Counted from the first letter of the stretch, positions 36,413 to 49,691 are shown. The stretch is DNA of 64,000 nucleotides from Sitta carolinensis (GCA_032173965.1 CM063285.1:23533660-23597659), one strand, 5' to 3'. Notes: generated by a model not told the origin, from the letters alone. Made by a program: numbers and translations.

Positions 36413-39400
36413 TTTAACTATTTCAAGTTTAGGGGTTAGAGTTGTTAATTCACTTTTATTTTTTCTTTGAAGAAACTGAAAAATTGCTCAGGAACTAAAA
36501 AGTCTTCTAAAGTTAGTAGGAGTGCCTTCATGGCTTGGAGAAGAAACCAGAGCAAAATTCTCATGAGAATTTGGACTGCACTCTCAAAATGGTTAAGAAA
36601 GGTAAGAAATAGAAATAAGAGGGCTCTACTGCTTGCTTAATATGTTTGTGTACTTGTAGCCTTATTGCTGTGGGGTTTGTTTTGTCTTTGCTTTTGCATC
36701 ATCTTATGTTGATTTAATGAACTCTAGTGTTTTTGTTTTGAGTTCTTTTAAATTTTCATTGTTTAAAATCTTATTGCTTTTTGATATGCTTTCATAGGAG
36801 CCTGTTGGCCATTTGGTTTTGTTGCTCTGGGCATCTGAAGAAATGAAAAAAATGTTTTTAGTTGATTAGCATTGGTTTTAAGGGTTACTTTTCTAATCTG
36901 CATTAAAATAAACATAAATTTTGAGTTTAGTGTTTGTTTTCAAGGATGGGATAGTATTTTAGTGGGGAAGCTTGTAGCACAATTTGGTTAAGTAGTGACT
37001 GACTGAAGTGTTTAAGAGTGCTTCTGTTGACTATGGATTTAATGGCTACTTTGAACGTGTTCTCTTTTCTGGCTGTGAGTTGTTCTTGAATACAGATTTT
37101 CTTCCTACCCTCCATGTGTTTTGACCTGATAATTGATCTTCCATCTGGTTGTTGACTTTGGATCACTTAATTTTCTTGCTGGAGGTGGAATGTTAGGTGA
37201 TGTAGTTATGCTTTTGATTTTTTTTCTAGTGACCATGCTACCAGATTATTTTCTTATGATAAGTAAAAGTGATTAATTTCAGATGGCACAAGCATATTTG
37301 TTCTCAGGCTTTTGTGAAAGGGTTGGGGTTTCAAAATTGATTTTTCTAGGTCTTTTATTCACCTGAAATTGTGAGGAGATGGAATGTGCAACAAGGTAAA
37401 ATAAACATGCTGTTGCAGTTAAGATGTTTTAAAATCGGGACATGTTGCTGTTGGCATTACTTTATGGTACAATTAATTGGTATTCTGGAGATGTATAATC
37501 TCTAGATATAGTCCGTATATTAATTAGGGGAGGTTTCTTTTTTTGTGAGTGATACTATCCAACAAAATGAACCCAGAAGTGTTTGTGTTTCTTTTGAGAA
37601 ATGGAAAAAAACATTTTTTACTTTTATTTGAGCAATCAGAAAGTCAAATACCTATAACATCCAGAATTGCTTTGAGCTATGCAAATTTAAATTTGTTTCA
37701 AATTAGTATCAGATTTTTTTTTTCAATATGCGCATATCCTCTAATTCCAAGATCATAAAAATGCTGATGTACTTGGGAAAGAATCTGCTTTTAATAAGTG
37801 GTAGTTCCTGGATTTCAATAAATTATGATGATGCAAATATAATAGCAGATGTTGAATAAACTTATTTGCACTGGAAATTTTAAGAAACATTTTTGCTTGG
37901 ACTTATCAATATTACCTGTAGTAATAGCATAGGTATTATGCGTTAAGGGTACACAGACTAATTTGTTTGCTTGTTTTATGTTTTGTGCTAACAAGTAGAG
38001 GGTTTTTTACAGAAAAATACCAAATAAGAAAGTAAAAATTCAAAATATTTCATGTACACTGTTCAATTTTGCTTTTATTTTTGTTGTGTTTTCATGAAGA
38101 AAGGTGCTTCAATGCTGTATTCATATATATATGAAAACTTAATGCAGTGTGCACTATAGGCAGAGGAATACAAATGCAGAGTTTTGTATCAACTTCCTCT
38201 CTCATCTCTGACATTTTGTATTGCTCTTTCAGAATAATGTTGACGATTTTAAGGCAACCAGCAGAGATCTGTGAAGCAGAAATGATGGGGAAAATAAAAG
38301 AAAAAGCACTGAATCTTGTTTTCAGAATATGCGTGTAATCTGAATGGAAGGAACTCCCAGGAATATGGGAATGTTATGCAAGATGCTTATGCTGTAGTAT
38401 ATAAGAGTCAAAAGCTTTCATAAGGAAAGCAGTTAGTGTTCCATAATTTACTTCTTTTAAATTATCCACAACTTTAAATGAATGTCTGAATTTTATAGTG
38501 AAAAGTAGAAATGGAAGTGACCTTTTTTTCTCCCCTCTTTCTTTTGTCTCTGTTTTTTTTTTTATTATTTTTTTTTAGTCTCTCTAAGCAAGAATAAGCT
38601 CATAGCACTACAACTGACAAAAATCTGTGAAAACTGATTTTTGTCTGTTTTGTAGAGGGGCATTTAACACTGTCTTAGTAAAACATAAAGGCTATTAAAC
38701 AAGAGTATGTCCTTTTTACATCTAAGAGGAATGGCATAGGACACTTGAAACTCTGGTTTTCCCTTCTGCTGTGTGGCTGCACTAAAATCAGGAATTGTGC
38801 TGAAAAGTGCCTGATTTAAAGTCCAAACTTTATTCTCCCACAGTAGTTATGTGAACAAAACGTTTTCTTGTGACAGTGATCTTTCAATAACAGAAATGAT
38901 TCAATGAGAATATGGTATCCAAGCTGCAACACAAAATGGAGCTGCTTTTTATGAAATGTAGAATTCCATTAATGAACTTGGACACATGTCTGTATATGGT
39001 CAGTTGATTTGCAAAGGCTCTTGGAACAGAGCATTACTAGGGACATGGAAAAGGTAACAGATGTAGCTAGGCATAAAACCACTGAATGTAGGAGGACTAT
39101 GAAAGTGTAATGCCCATTAGCTTGAATCACTTGCCAGCTTTGGGTGTCTGTGCTTGAAAATACAGACTGACTCATTGAGACACCTATCCTTCAGGAAATT
39201 GGATGAGTCAGAATATGGCTTCGGTTCTCAAGGCTAGGTTTCCTGGAATGCATGAAAGAAGATGGTGGGAACTTACATGGAAGCATGCTAAACCTGGTTT
39301 AGTAAACAACATGCAATTGCTTCTTGGTCAGAATCCAGTAGAATGACTCTTAAGTGTGAAAAATTTCTTTCCAGAAGGTAGGGGATAGAAAGCAAATGCA

Positions 39401-40692
39401 TTTCTCCAAAAAGTGTGCCTTACACCATAACATACACCTCACCACCCCCCATGCCCCCAAATCAATATCATCTGGTGTATCTCTATGATAGTTCTATGGT
39501 AGAAGTTTGTGAAACTGGGAGAGGGGAGACACCACACCACACAACAAAATATGCAACAGCAAAACACAAACCCCAACTTGCTAGTAGTAACTAGCTAGAA
39601 ATTCTAATATGAGGGTGTTTAAAGAACACTAGTAATTCAAGGTTTGTATCTGGTGATTAAACTGGACAGCAAACTTCTGCTGAAGGCTAGGAAGGAAAGA
39701 GATAGTAACTCTTGGCCAGGAGCCAGGGACAGTTTTGGATTGATAATTTCTGTTTTGAGATGGTAGAGAATGATAGAATTTTGACCACATATAATTTTGC
39801 AAAGTAATTTTTCAGTCTATGAAAGCAAAGTTCTTATTTAGCCAAGAAATTGTATGTATTACTTGCATACTGAATTCCTTTTATTGGTATTTCTGCCAAG
39901 TGCAAGCCACTGCACACGTTAATGTAATTTGTTTATAACGTTCATGATTCACTCTATGATCATTCACAAGGAAAGTGGTCTATGAACATTAAAGATGACC
40001 TGTGACTAAGGCAATTTATCTTATGCTGCCTGCAAACTTCCCTGCAGTGTAGGAAATGGGATTGGATCCCATTTACCCCTTGTTTATCCACTTCTCACAA
40101 CTTGTAGTACAATAACAGTATAAGGTGATGTTTTCACAACTGTTATGTTACTGCTTACTATACTTTCCCCTTACATACAGACATAGCTATCCATAAAGAT
40201 AAGGCATTGTACTTTATTCTGTATTCTTTTTAGAAAGAAGATGAAGACAACACATTTAGATGATATAGAGACTGCTACCATTCACATAAGAAGGCTGAAT
40301 ATAGCCTGGTGTTGGAAAAGGGGCTCAGCAGTACCTGATGCTTTAAATTTATGGTTTGAGTGTTGTTTTGCTTATTAAGGCTGAGTCACTAGAAAGGTAA
40401 GCTGTTATATTTGGAAGTATATTGGCTTCAGGGAACAGAAGAGATTCACTTCTATTCTGAGTTTAACTCCAGCCAGAAATTAAACTCCAAATAAGATCTT
40501 GCAATTCTAGAGTGGCAGCCAGCTTTTCCTTCCAAAACCACCCCTTCCTGATGATAAGATGCATGGGGTAGAACAACTTGGCCATGCCCACACAGTGCTC
40601 AGCTCCACACCTTCTCTCAACCAAGTCAACTTACAAATTGTGATAAATTCTGATTTGTGGGGTTTTTTTGTTGGTTGGGTGTGGTTTTCTAA

Positions 40693-40728
40693 TTTTTTTT
40701 TTTTTTTTTGGGGGGGGAGGGGGAGGAG
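40693..40728 (+). repeat. Compound T17-G8 tract with G-rich tail
   Basis: T17 is followed by G8, A, G5, A, GG, A, GG. The G part has some potential to form a G-quadruplex. Confidence 0.9.
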
Positions 40729-40824
40729 GTGTTGTCAAATGGCTTGTTACGAGAATGTGGAGAAGGAAAATAAAAAGAGATGGGGTGGACCATAATCTTG
40801 AAATACTTTGAAAAGACTTAAGAC

Positions 40825-40840
40825 TTTTTTTTTTTTTTTT
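40825..40840 (+). repeat. Poly(T) run, T16
   Basis: Sixteen consecutive T on the plus strand, followed by gaggagg. Confidence 0.85.
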
Positions 40841-43002
40841 GAGGAGGTGATGCACTTCTCCATAAGATTTTCCTGCCAATATTGTCTTTGCTCAGAATGC
40901 TTCCAGGTAGCCCAATTTGAATATTCCAGCGTGCTCTGGATATGATTTTTTTCTGAGTTTATTACTATGCCAAGACACATCTTTGATGTAAACATGAATA
41001 GACTGAAGCAAGCTTAGATTTGAATTTTTTGCCATACTTGCCAAATGGTTTTGTTTTATTATTCAAGGTACCTTTATTTATACTTTATATATTCAAGGTG
41101 CCTGATGTCATGGTGGATGTGATGTATGAAGATGAAAAATATTACTCCAGGTTTTGCTCATAAAAGAAAATCTTAAGAGCCTCACAATGCTGCTTTTGTG
41201 GAACAAAGTACAGATTATAATTTGAACCTCAATGATTCTAAAATATTCTGCTTATATCTTGAAATTTGCTTTCTTCTTCTGACCTAGATGAAACTCTGTG
41301 TACTTTGGAGGTCATATGCATTCTTTTTACAGCCTTCTTTCTTCTGGAAACCTATCATTACAATTTCATTGATGTAGCAGTTTTCAATAGTTTCCCTTTC
41401 CTTTATTCACCAGCTCTTGTCCTAGCCCTCTTAAACATGGCTACTGCAACTGTTCAGTGTTTCTCTGGAGAGGCTAAAAACAGTAATTGTGAAACAATCT
41501 GACTTCAAACATAATTCCTCCCTATTCTAACAGTTATTTAATGAACATTGGCTTATGAAACAAAATAGTTTAAAACCAATGGAATTTCAGAAGTCCTGCA
41601 ATATTATTTTGTCTCTGTGATTTCCATTATTATTTGTCATGATTTAACTGTTTACTCTCAGTATTTGTCTTAATTTACCTGGAAGTGATGGTCATGTTGT
41701 TCTTTGCTCTCCACTAGTTGCTGACTCTCCTAAGTAACCTTGAAGAAAGTCAATAGCTGTTCAGTCTGTGCTCTGCTACAGGAAGGTGTCGAAGTCATGA
41801 TCAGAAGGGGTTGTTTTCAGTAACATGGATAAAAGGGAGTTGGTGGGCTTCCCTGTCTCATAAATCTGCAGGATTTATGCAATGGGTAACAGTAGCGGTA
41901 ATTAGCGGTTATGCAATGGCTAACAATATAGGTAAGGTATATCTGTGTATACAGAACAAAGGAAAGAATTTTAACATTCCAATCTGTTTTTTTATTTTAG
42001 ACAAAATTAGGACATTGGAAATTTCATTCTGAAACAATCGTTGAGATACATCCTGTTTCTCACTTTCAGAACAACTCTGTAATCACCAGTTTTTAAACAG
42101 AATAACCTCTTTTGATTTGCCTCTGTCACATCATTGTAATTTTTTTCAGTGGAAATGTTATGGCTGCAGGTAAAGAATAAACTTCTAATAAAAAGAACTT
42201 GTTTCTATGCTAATATCCAACAGAACAAAAGTATGAACTACAAAAATGAAAAATACAGAAATGCTTCTTGTAGCAAATTTTGTTGAAAATTAAATAACTG
42301 CCTAGAGAGCCTCAGTAATGTTTTTGCAAGAGGATTAATATTCTTGATCAACACATAGCAATGTACTTACAGTGAGTGCTGCAGAAATGCTTACGTTTGC
42401 ATTTGTAACAATAGGATCTTTACTATGCATTTCAATATTTCAAAGTACCCTTCAAACCCAACCTCAGCCTTGGTCTTTGTTCTTACCTTCTGTTACATGG
42501 ATTTTTCTTTCCCCCACTTCCTTCCTACACTTATCCTTTAGGGAAATGAAACTGGATGAAATGGTGTCTATCCTTTTATGAAATGGGACTGGAAAGTAGC
42601 TGCATTAATTTATTACAGAGGAGAGAAGCCTTTCTAATGCTAAAATAAATGTACTTCTGGAAGCCTTTTACCCACTTAACAGTTATCCAAATTATTTTGG
42701 GGGTGATCATGGCTCTATCCTTTCTTTAAATATCTTGGGCACACACAAATAATGAAAAGAATCACAAATAAACAGAGCAAAGATATACATAAACTGTACA
42801 CCAACCAACATTCTAAGAAATGCAGGTGTCAAACATCAAATACTTTGTCTTCAAAGTTTATATTTACAGTGGTGTGCCTAATCCAGAAAAAAACTTCGGG
42901 TAACTTTTGGGTTTTATTGTTTGTTTGGAGTTTTTTTCTAAATCTGTTTCCTTGAGGAAAAATTACTTTAAAACAGTAAAATTTAAGATTTTGACAAAAA
43001 GC

Positions 43003-43055
43003 CCATAGAATCATTTAGGTTAGAAAAATATCTTTAGTATCATAGTCCAACATAA
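43003..43055 (-). mobile_element. CR1 LINE 3'-end scrap, minus strand
   Basis: About 50 bp resemble the extreme 3' end of CR1 in reverse orientation: 'catagaatcatttaggttag' leads into 'aaatatctttagtatcatag' and 'tccaac'. Only the terminal UTR survives, consistent with a severely 5'-truncated copy. Confidence 0.75.
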
Positions 43056-46000
43056 AATCAGAAATAACCTGAAATTCAGGCCAGCCAGAGGAGGTGATGA
43101 GGTTTAAAAATTTTAGATTTTTCAGAAATCAGAATTGGAAGTTGTCTTAAAAGAATGTCGTATGGTACATTCTTGTGGGCCTGTTATTTTAAGCAAAATC
43201 CTGATGTTTTTCTGATGGAGGAAGATGCATTTGGGTACCTGACCACACTGAAATGTATACCTCTAGAGGTATGGCATATATCAACCTGTGAGTAGACAGG
43301 AAGTGGAACATTGCACATGTTGCTCAGATTACATTACTTTTCTCTAGAAAGTTTTGGTGTTGAAAAAATCTGCTGTCTCTGGCAAAACTTGAGATATCGC
43401 TCTTTATGTTGGAGTGGTTCTGTGTACCCTTTCTGTAATTTCTTTTTTGCTTCAGACTTTTAACGCACATTTTTCCTGGAGAAAAGCAGAAGTCTTTCTC
43501 TGTTATTTCTGTATTAAAGGATACTCTCTAATAACTGCTCTCGCATCTGTTGATGAAATCTGCCCCATACCAGCAGGAGGTTACAAGGACCTTGGGATAT
43601 TATTAACATGTATCTTTCCGCTACTGTGCTCCAGGAACTGTTGTTGACACCATGTAATGAATATTTTTTCAAGCTGTCAGTATTCAGTTAATGTTCCCAT
43701 TTAGCACTCCCTATACCTGAGAATTGTGTGATAATTCATTTTAACATATTTCAATTTATTTTTACTCAGTTGAGGGAAAAAAAGATCACACCTATTGGGT
43801 TGAAATTGCTACATGTTTTGTAGAGTTTGCTCTTATTGCAGTTATATCAGTGGTAAACAGTATATTTTTGGAGGAAAAATAGATTGGGGGAAAAAAATGG
43901 CACATGAAACTCAAAGGACCTTAGTGTGCAAGGACAGGAAGATTACCCAAAGTGAACACATCTGACACTGGAACTGCCTGCTTTTTAATGCCACAGTTTA
44001 GTTCCCTTCCCTGTACTTTCAGCTCTGTGTTGCACTTAGAGTCCTTTGGCTCAGAACTTAAGCATATTCTCAGCTGAGGTAAGAATAGACATTTAACAGT
44101 TTAGATGAGGAACAGACAGTGTGTTCTAGACTTTATTTGTGAAAAGGTGTGTGTTAGTATGTGTAACTCATTGCTTGGAGGCTGTTCTGTTGGTAGATAG
44201 TTTTGAATCAGATTCTCCTCCCACCTCTTACCAGTATAATAGAATAGAAATCGAGGGTCTCTGATCAGATAAAACACTTTGATGTGACTGGTGCTGTCAG
44301 CCAAATCTCTCTAAAAACCTTTTAGATGTTCTGTAGTCTAGTGACAGACAGGGTCTTATTAATAAGAATTACCATTTCTAGAACCCAGCAGATGTTCATG
44401 ATGCCTGAGGCAGAGGTGAAAACAGCCACTGTCATGTGCCCGCTCTGTGTCTGCCACTTGGAAGCACTGTGTTACCACCGAGACTGAAAAATTTTTACAG
44501 CATCAGCCACCTAAATGAAGTACAGGAGTGAAGGAAACAAGGATATCATTTATGTCCATCGTGGACCAAATATAAAAAGATCAACTTCCCTATTCTCTTC
44601 TGTGAGCATAAAATAGGATCTTGACCTTTCAGAAGCCATGTATTTGTATCATGGATCCATCACAAAGACCCCAGTTCTGCTAACTGGAAGGGAAGGATGG
44701 AGAGTGATGCCTGTTTGGACTATTCTTCTTTCTGTGGAGCACTGCAATTCATTTTTTATTATAGATATATGTATATAACTCTCTCTATATATAGTATTAT
44801 GATATTACTATATATAACATATGTATTATATATATTTTATATTATTATATATATGGCTATATATATGCTGCAGGAATATATAAAAGTCAATTGTCATTAG
44901 ATGTGATCATAAAAGTGCACATGTAGCAAATGGAGGACTCTTTGCCTTGTTCAATGGGCTACTGCATGATTTTTTTATTGTTATTTTTGAAAAATAATAC
45001 CTGTACCTTTAGAATGAATGAGGCTGCTTTTGCTTTTCTCCTGCTTTGCCTCTGTCTTTTAGAAGGAGGCTCTTGTCTGTGAGTACTAAGGTTGGGAAAT
45101 TCCCAAAGTGTGGATTTGGGCATGCAGAGGGGGATAGAGCAAATGGGCAACCACAGGAGCAGTGCATAGAGAGAAGCAGGCTTCTGGGCAGACCAAGACC
45201 TAAGCTGCCACAGGGCAGAAGAAATGAAACTTTCATAATGGTCCGAGAGGACTCAGAATTCAACCATGAGAGCCACTAAAAGTATCAACAGTAGAAAACA
45301 GAACTGGAAGACAGGGTCCTAGGCAGCACTGAACAGAGTGGACACTTTTTATCTGCTTCATCAACGAGTTCTCATCTTTGTTGTTTAGAGGGCTCTTGTT
45401 TCACTTTCCCTGAGGCATGAGTCATCTTTAGAGAGTAAAAACAGCTAAGGTAGTTTAAACTCCTGATAAGGAAAATATGATACAATTCTACCTCAAAGTC
45501 ATACTTGTTGAGGGAAAATTGAGAATTACTGGAAATAGGAAAATATGATCAGGAATTGCCATGTGAGCAAAAAAAAACCATATTGCTATTCACTGGATAA
45601 GATCAGCAAATAATTTCATATACTCAGACTTCACAATAAGTCTTGAATAGTTAACCTTTCTGAGCTTTGAGAAACAAAATCTAACCTCAAAAGTGTCTTA
45701 GAACTGGTTAGAATTAAAATCAAGAAAGTGATCTGCACAAATTCAGGGATGTTAGTTGTTTTTGTTCTCTCAATATTAACATTTACGTTCAGGACATCTC
45801 CATCTGACAGTCATAAATGTTGTTTATCCGACCCTTCCACAGGACAACATCATTTTAAAATCCCTTTTTTTGTAGCTCATAGTCAAGCTAATAATATAAA
45901 CAATTTAATTCAACCACCAACTAAACAATAACTTTATTTTGTCCTTGCATTGTATATTTTCAACACTTCAAACTTATTTACCATGATGTTTCCAAACATG

Positions 46001-48168
46001 ACTTCTTATTCTTTTCTGATGACATTTGAATTATTGAAAGATTGCATCTTGACTGCAAAACTCACAGAATGTCTGAAAGAATCTAAATCTATTCCAGGCA
46101 TATAAATAATTCATCGTCACTTCTCTTAGCTGTGGGAATATTGCTGCTTATTTACAGCACACTTCAAGGGGAAAAAAATAATCTATCCTGTTTTATTAAC
46201 ACTTCTCTGCTATTAGATAAAGCTCGTCCTATGTTCCTATAAAAGCTACTTTATATATTAATTGTGATTAGATGTAAGTTATCTTTAATTTTCTATTATA
46301 GTTACCTCATTCTTCATTTATGAACTTAAATTAACAACTTTGGTTTTGTGTTTTTTTTCCTTTTTAAACATGATTTACATGATCTAGTAAATCAGTGTTT
46401 TCCTATAAGGGTTCCCCCCATTCCCCTTCCAGAACCAGATATTGAGAAGGATGTGGGAGGCAAGAGTTCAAGCTCCCTCCCCCAGGCTTTGATTTCTGTC
46501 TGCCTGCCTAAGGACAGTGAATGTATCCGTGTTAACATGCAAAGTCCTGCCATTACTATTCATTCCAGCATAAAATGAAAATGCTTTTGAATGTTTCTGT
46601 GAATCAAAGTTGTCAAAAAACTTTTCAGCTGAGTCTTAGATTTAATTTATTTTTTTGACTTTGCATGACTCCCTTCTTCAGAAAAACCAGAAATTCCAGC
46701 TCATCTTAGCCAGTGTCCTGCAATAACTTGCTGCTTGATTACCTTCCACAAAGCATTTTGAAATTACAACTAAGGGATGTAGCTTTCTGGATTCCCTTTG
46801 GTAAAATGTGTTTGGATAGGCTCTGACTATTGTCTGATTCCATCCAAAGAAATAAAGGGGAAACTAAAAATGGAGTGTTTAATATGCACTTACCCATGCA
46901 TCATTTTCTACATTATTGGTGTAGGAGTTCTTAAGGGCAATGCTTTGTGTAAGCTTCTAACTATAGGTCTTTTTTTCATACTTAGATGAGGCATCTCTAA
47001 GTGCAAATGTAGATGCAAATAATAACTGTTAAAGCAAACAAAGCCCTCACAGATGTTATTTTGCACTAATGTATGATATATTTGTAAGATAACTTAGAGG
47101 ACTGATACTAGAAGAAAAGGTGCAGCTGCTACCGTTATGTTATAGTGACACTTAAAATCCTTTTCAGTTACATAAATTGATAAATCCATAGTTATAGTTC
47201 TGTTCTCTGCAGAAGATGAGCTCTGTCCCTCTGGTAGCTGTAAATCTAGATGAATGCCATCAATTAGGGGAATAAGCCACAATGAGTGTAGGACTATTCT
47301 TTGCTTCGAATAGGAATAGTATCTGTTTCAGAAAAAATTATTTTATTTGATAGTGGAAATTATATAACTGCCTTTTCAAGGACATAATATTCCCTTTCAA
47401 GGAGCTTTCTCTAATGATGGGCATAGATATCTTAACTCACATCTGTAGATGTTTTTGTTATATATACAATCTCTAAACCTTTTTTGACTGTTAGTGCTTT
47501 TTAGAACTTCTTTCTGTATGTGTCCCACCACCACAGTGTCTTACAGGTTAACTGAAGTATGTGGAGGACTTCTGTGTGCATTCTGCACCCACCCACATTG
47601 AATGGGCTCACTAGTTGTGTCAGAATCACTCACCTTTCTGTTCTCTCTATTTACAGTTTACTTAAATACAAAGCATTCTAATAAAATGCATCTTTTTTAA
47701 AAAAAAAAACCCTCTGATTTACACTCAGCCTTATAGATATATTTCCTGCTGACAAACAGAATTCTTTTCCTGAATAAAAGTGAAGATTAATAGAACAAAT
47801 AACCTTTTAAATAATTAGCTTACAAGGTAGGCATTACATGTCACTCTTTCAAAGTGCCTGGAGTGAAAACAAAGTGGTATTTCAAAGAACTTCCTCTCAC
47901 ACAATGCTTTAGGATATGTTTCTTTGGGCATAAACTACATTCATGGAATGTTTCATACTTTCCCTCTGGTCCCCAGTGCCTGGGATTCCCGAAAGATGAT
48001 TTTACCAGTAGAGACAGGCTGATAAGACTTTGAGTACCTCAGTCTTTTCCATGCCTTTCCTTTTCCTTTCCTTTCTTATTGGTCTTTGCATTTCTTTCCA
48101 GTATTGACTCCAGATCAGACTGGGATTGCCTAACCCTATCTGTGATCCATCGAGTAACTCTATACTTG
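43056..48168. other. Non-coding stretch, no gene recognised
   Basis: About 5.1 kb. It contains a TA-rich microsatellite-like tract (44,755-44,876) and an open segment near 46,430-46,575 that follows a splice-acceptor-like 'cattccccttccag'. I cannot connect that segment to any protein. A moderately GC-rich block at 45,040-45,270 is open on both strands and is also unidentified. Confidence 0.45.
44755..44876. repeat. TA-rich degenerate microsatellite
   Basis: About 120 bp are almost entirely A and T in interrupted TA units (tatatata, attatatatat, ctatatatatg). The tract is rich in self-complementary stretches and prone to slippage and cruciform formation. Confidence 0.85.
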
Positions 48169-48173
48169 TCCAT

Positions 48174-48477
48174 TGTAGGAGTGTCGGTGGGTTGGACGGT
48201 CAGGACAGACAGAGATGAGAGATCTCTGGAGCCAGGTCTTGGAATTTGCAGTTTACTGCAAAGGGCGTGGGTGCAGGGGCCCTGCTTGGAGCTGCCAGAC
48301 ACAGCTCAGAGCAGGCCTGAAAGAGGGAGAGAGCTACAACTCGAAGTTCCTGTTACAATACAATGAATCTTCTGTGCTGAATATTTTAATTTTCACTAAC
48401 CAATCTAGTACAAGTTACAAATCCTATAGCATTTACATACAGCCTATAAGAATCATTACATTACTGTCACTGTGACA
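48174..48477 (-). mobile_element. Avian ERV LTR, minus strand (inner copy)
   Basis: I recognise this as a common songbird-type LTR read on the minus strand: TGTCACAGTGACAGTAATG at its start (48,459-48,477), 'acttgtactagattggttag' (about 48,394-48,413, containing ATTGG), and the 'gtgtctggcagctccaagca' block with 'gcccctgcacccacgccc'. The 'gcagtaaactgcaaattcc' block (about 48,242-48,260) is where related copies appear to carry AATAAA, here decayed to AGTAAA. The probable end is 'cactcctaca'. Continuing sequence down to about 48,040 may be internal element sequence. Boundaries and class are inferred from memory of related copies. Confidence 0.65.
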
Positions 48478-48930
48478 AACAGGGGGAACACAGTAACACA
48501 CACAACAGGTGTTCAGGCAGAGAAGAAGAAAAGAACTCTCTAGTTTATTGTTTACCTCGTATATATAAGTTTCTGGACAGTGACCAGAGATTGGACAGAG
48601 AAGTTCCCACCTCTCCATCTCCACTGGTCACTTGAGAAGTCCATCAGGTGATATCTTTTACAAAGGAATGCAAACATGATTCTTGTTTATCTTACAATTA
48701 ATGAGAACTGATTCCATTATCCCAAAACAAATCAGAAGGCTTATTTTCAGGGACAACATATTACCATACTGTGTTACATTTTAAACCATAAAAACTACTC
48801 TTTCAACCCCTTTTGCCAAGCTGCAAAACCCTTGGACCTGTCTGCAAGCAGAGGGTATTGTTTAATCAAAAGGGGATTACCTTCAGCTGGCCATACCATT
48901 GTTTTCCAGTTGTTCAATAACGAAGGCTTG
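48478..48930 (-). mobile_element. Second ERV LTR, minus strand, abutting the first
   Basis: On the minus strand there is a TATA-like 'acttatatatacgagg' (about 48,555-48,570), then AATAAA (plus-strand tttatt, 48,544-48,549), then an R/U5-like 'tctgcctgaacacctgttgt', ending near 'ccccctgtttgtcaca' (48,471-48,486). This is standard LTR order. It directly abuts the neighbouring LTR at a short palindrome (gtcactgtgac, 48,466-48,476), so the two ends overlap by a few bases. The upstream limit near 48,930 is approximate. Confidence 0.55.
48544..48549 (-). terminator. AATAAA signal of the minus-strand LTR
   Basis: The minus-strand context is 'gtaaacaataaactagag', about 10 bp past the TATA-like tract and about 70 bp before the LTR end. 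The TATA to AATAAA gap is unusually short. Confidence 0.5.
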
Positions 48931-49337
48931 GTATCTTAAAACTTGCTTTTATTTCAATCTCACTTATAGTTTCCATATTCTCAAAATCTTTTGCTAGGCA
49001 ATCATATTTATAAGGCTTTCCTGTTTCATCTTCCCCAACATCCTGTAGTATAGTTATGTTTTATTAATGTACACTTAAAAAAATAGGGAAACCATGAAAG
49101 GAATTTCAGAAAACATATTTAATAAGTCTTGAACATAGATATTTATATTCTGCTTATGTTTGCCAGTAGAAGATGTTATACCCTGTGCTTTTTAGTGGGG
49201 TGCTCAATTCACCATGGTATAACAGCACATGGTGTATATCCTATTATTTATCTGTTGGAAAATAAATGTTAGAAAATTGTGATGGTGGTTCTCCCTCACC
49301 CAGGTTGTTATTACTCATATTACTCTTCAAAAAGATT
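48931..49337. other. Spacer, nothing recognised
   Basis: AT-rich DNA between the LTR pair and the CR1 fragment. No gene or repeat is recognised. Confidence 0.5.
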
Positions 49338-49490
49338 TCAGAGTCATAAAACAGCTTGGACTAGAAAGAACCTTTAAGGTCATCTAGTTTCAACCCCTTG
49401 CTATGGCAGGGACACCTCCCACTAGACCAGGTTGCTCAAAGACCCTGACCCTGATGCAGCCTCTGACTATTTAGTGATTACCCATCTCTT
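49338..49490 (-). mobile_element. CR1 LINE 3' fragment, minus strand
   Basis: This is the reverse complement of the CR1 3' end. The typical blocks 'agaacctttaaggtcatcta', 'caaccccttgctatggcagg', 'gacacctcccactagaccag' and 'gttgctcaaag' occur in order. It fades into diverged sequence after about 49,450. Confidence 0.88.
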
Positions 49491-49691
49491 CAGAATGATG
49501 GAAAGAAGATTGAGCAAAGGACATAAAACAGTGTCAGTTACTTGGAAGCACAAAAGGTGATTCAGATTAATAGCAGTGAAAAACCAGTTGTGGGGTTTTT
49601 AAGGTACTTTGAAGAAAAACTATATTTTTCAGAGAAATGCAGTTACTATTTTCATTCTTGGTGTTTGTTACATGCAAAACCTAAGTGCTAA

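Larger units (their letters stand above)
31942..43002. other. Long non-coding stretch, no gene recognised
   Basis: About 11 kb with no recognisable gene. The longest open frame (123 codons, 34,412-34,783) has no family resemblance. It contains homopolymers (A19 at 35,288-35,306; T17G8 at 40,693-40,717; T16 at 40,825-40,840), a T11/T12/G9 compound tract at 36,379-36,412, and one exon-like open segment at 36,473-36,601 described among the findings. Confidence 0.5.

Noticed and set aside
36404..36440. Telomere-like TTAGGG repeat ('gtttaggggttaga')
   Set aside because: It is a single imperfect unit next to a G-run, not a tandem array.
48039..48302. 87-codon minus-strand frame ending in a lysine-rich tail
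   Set aside because: Most of it lies within the LTR and its immediate internal flank. The lysine-rich end comes from a CCTTTTCCTTT simple tract.
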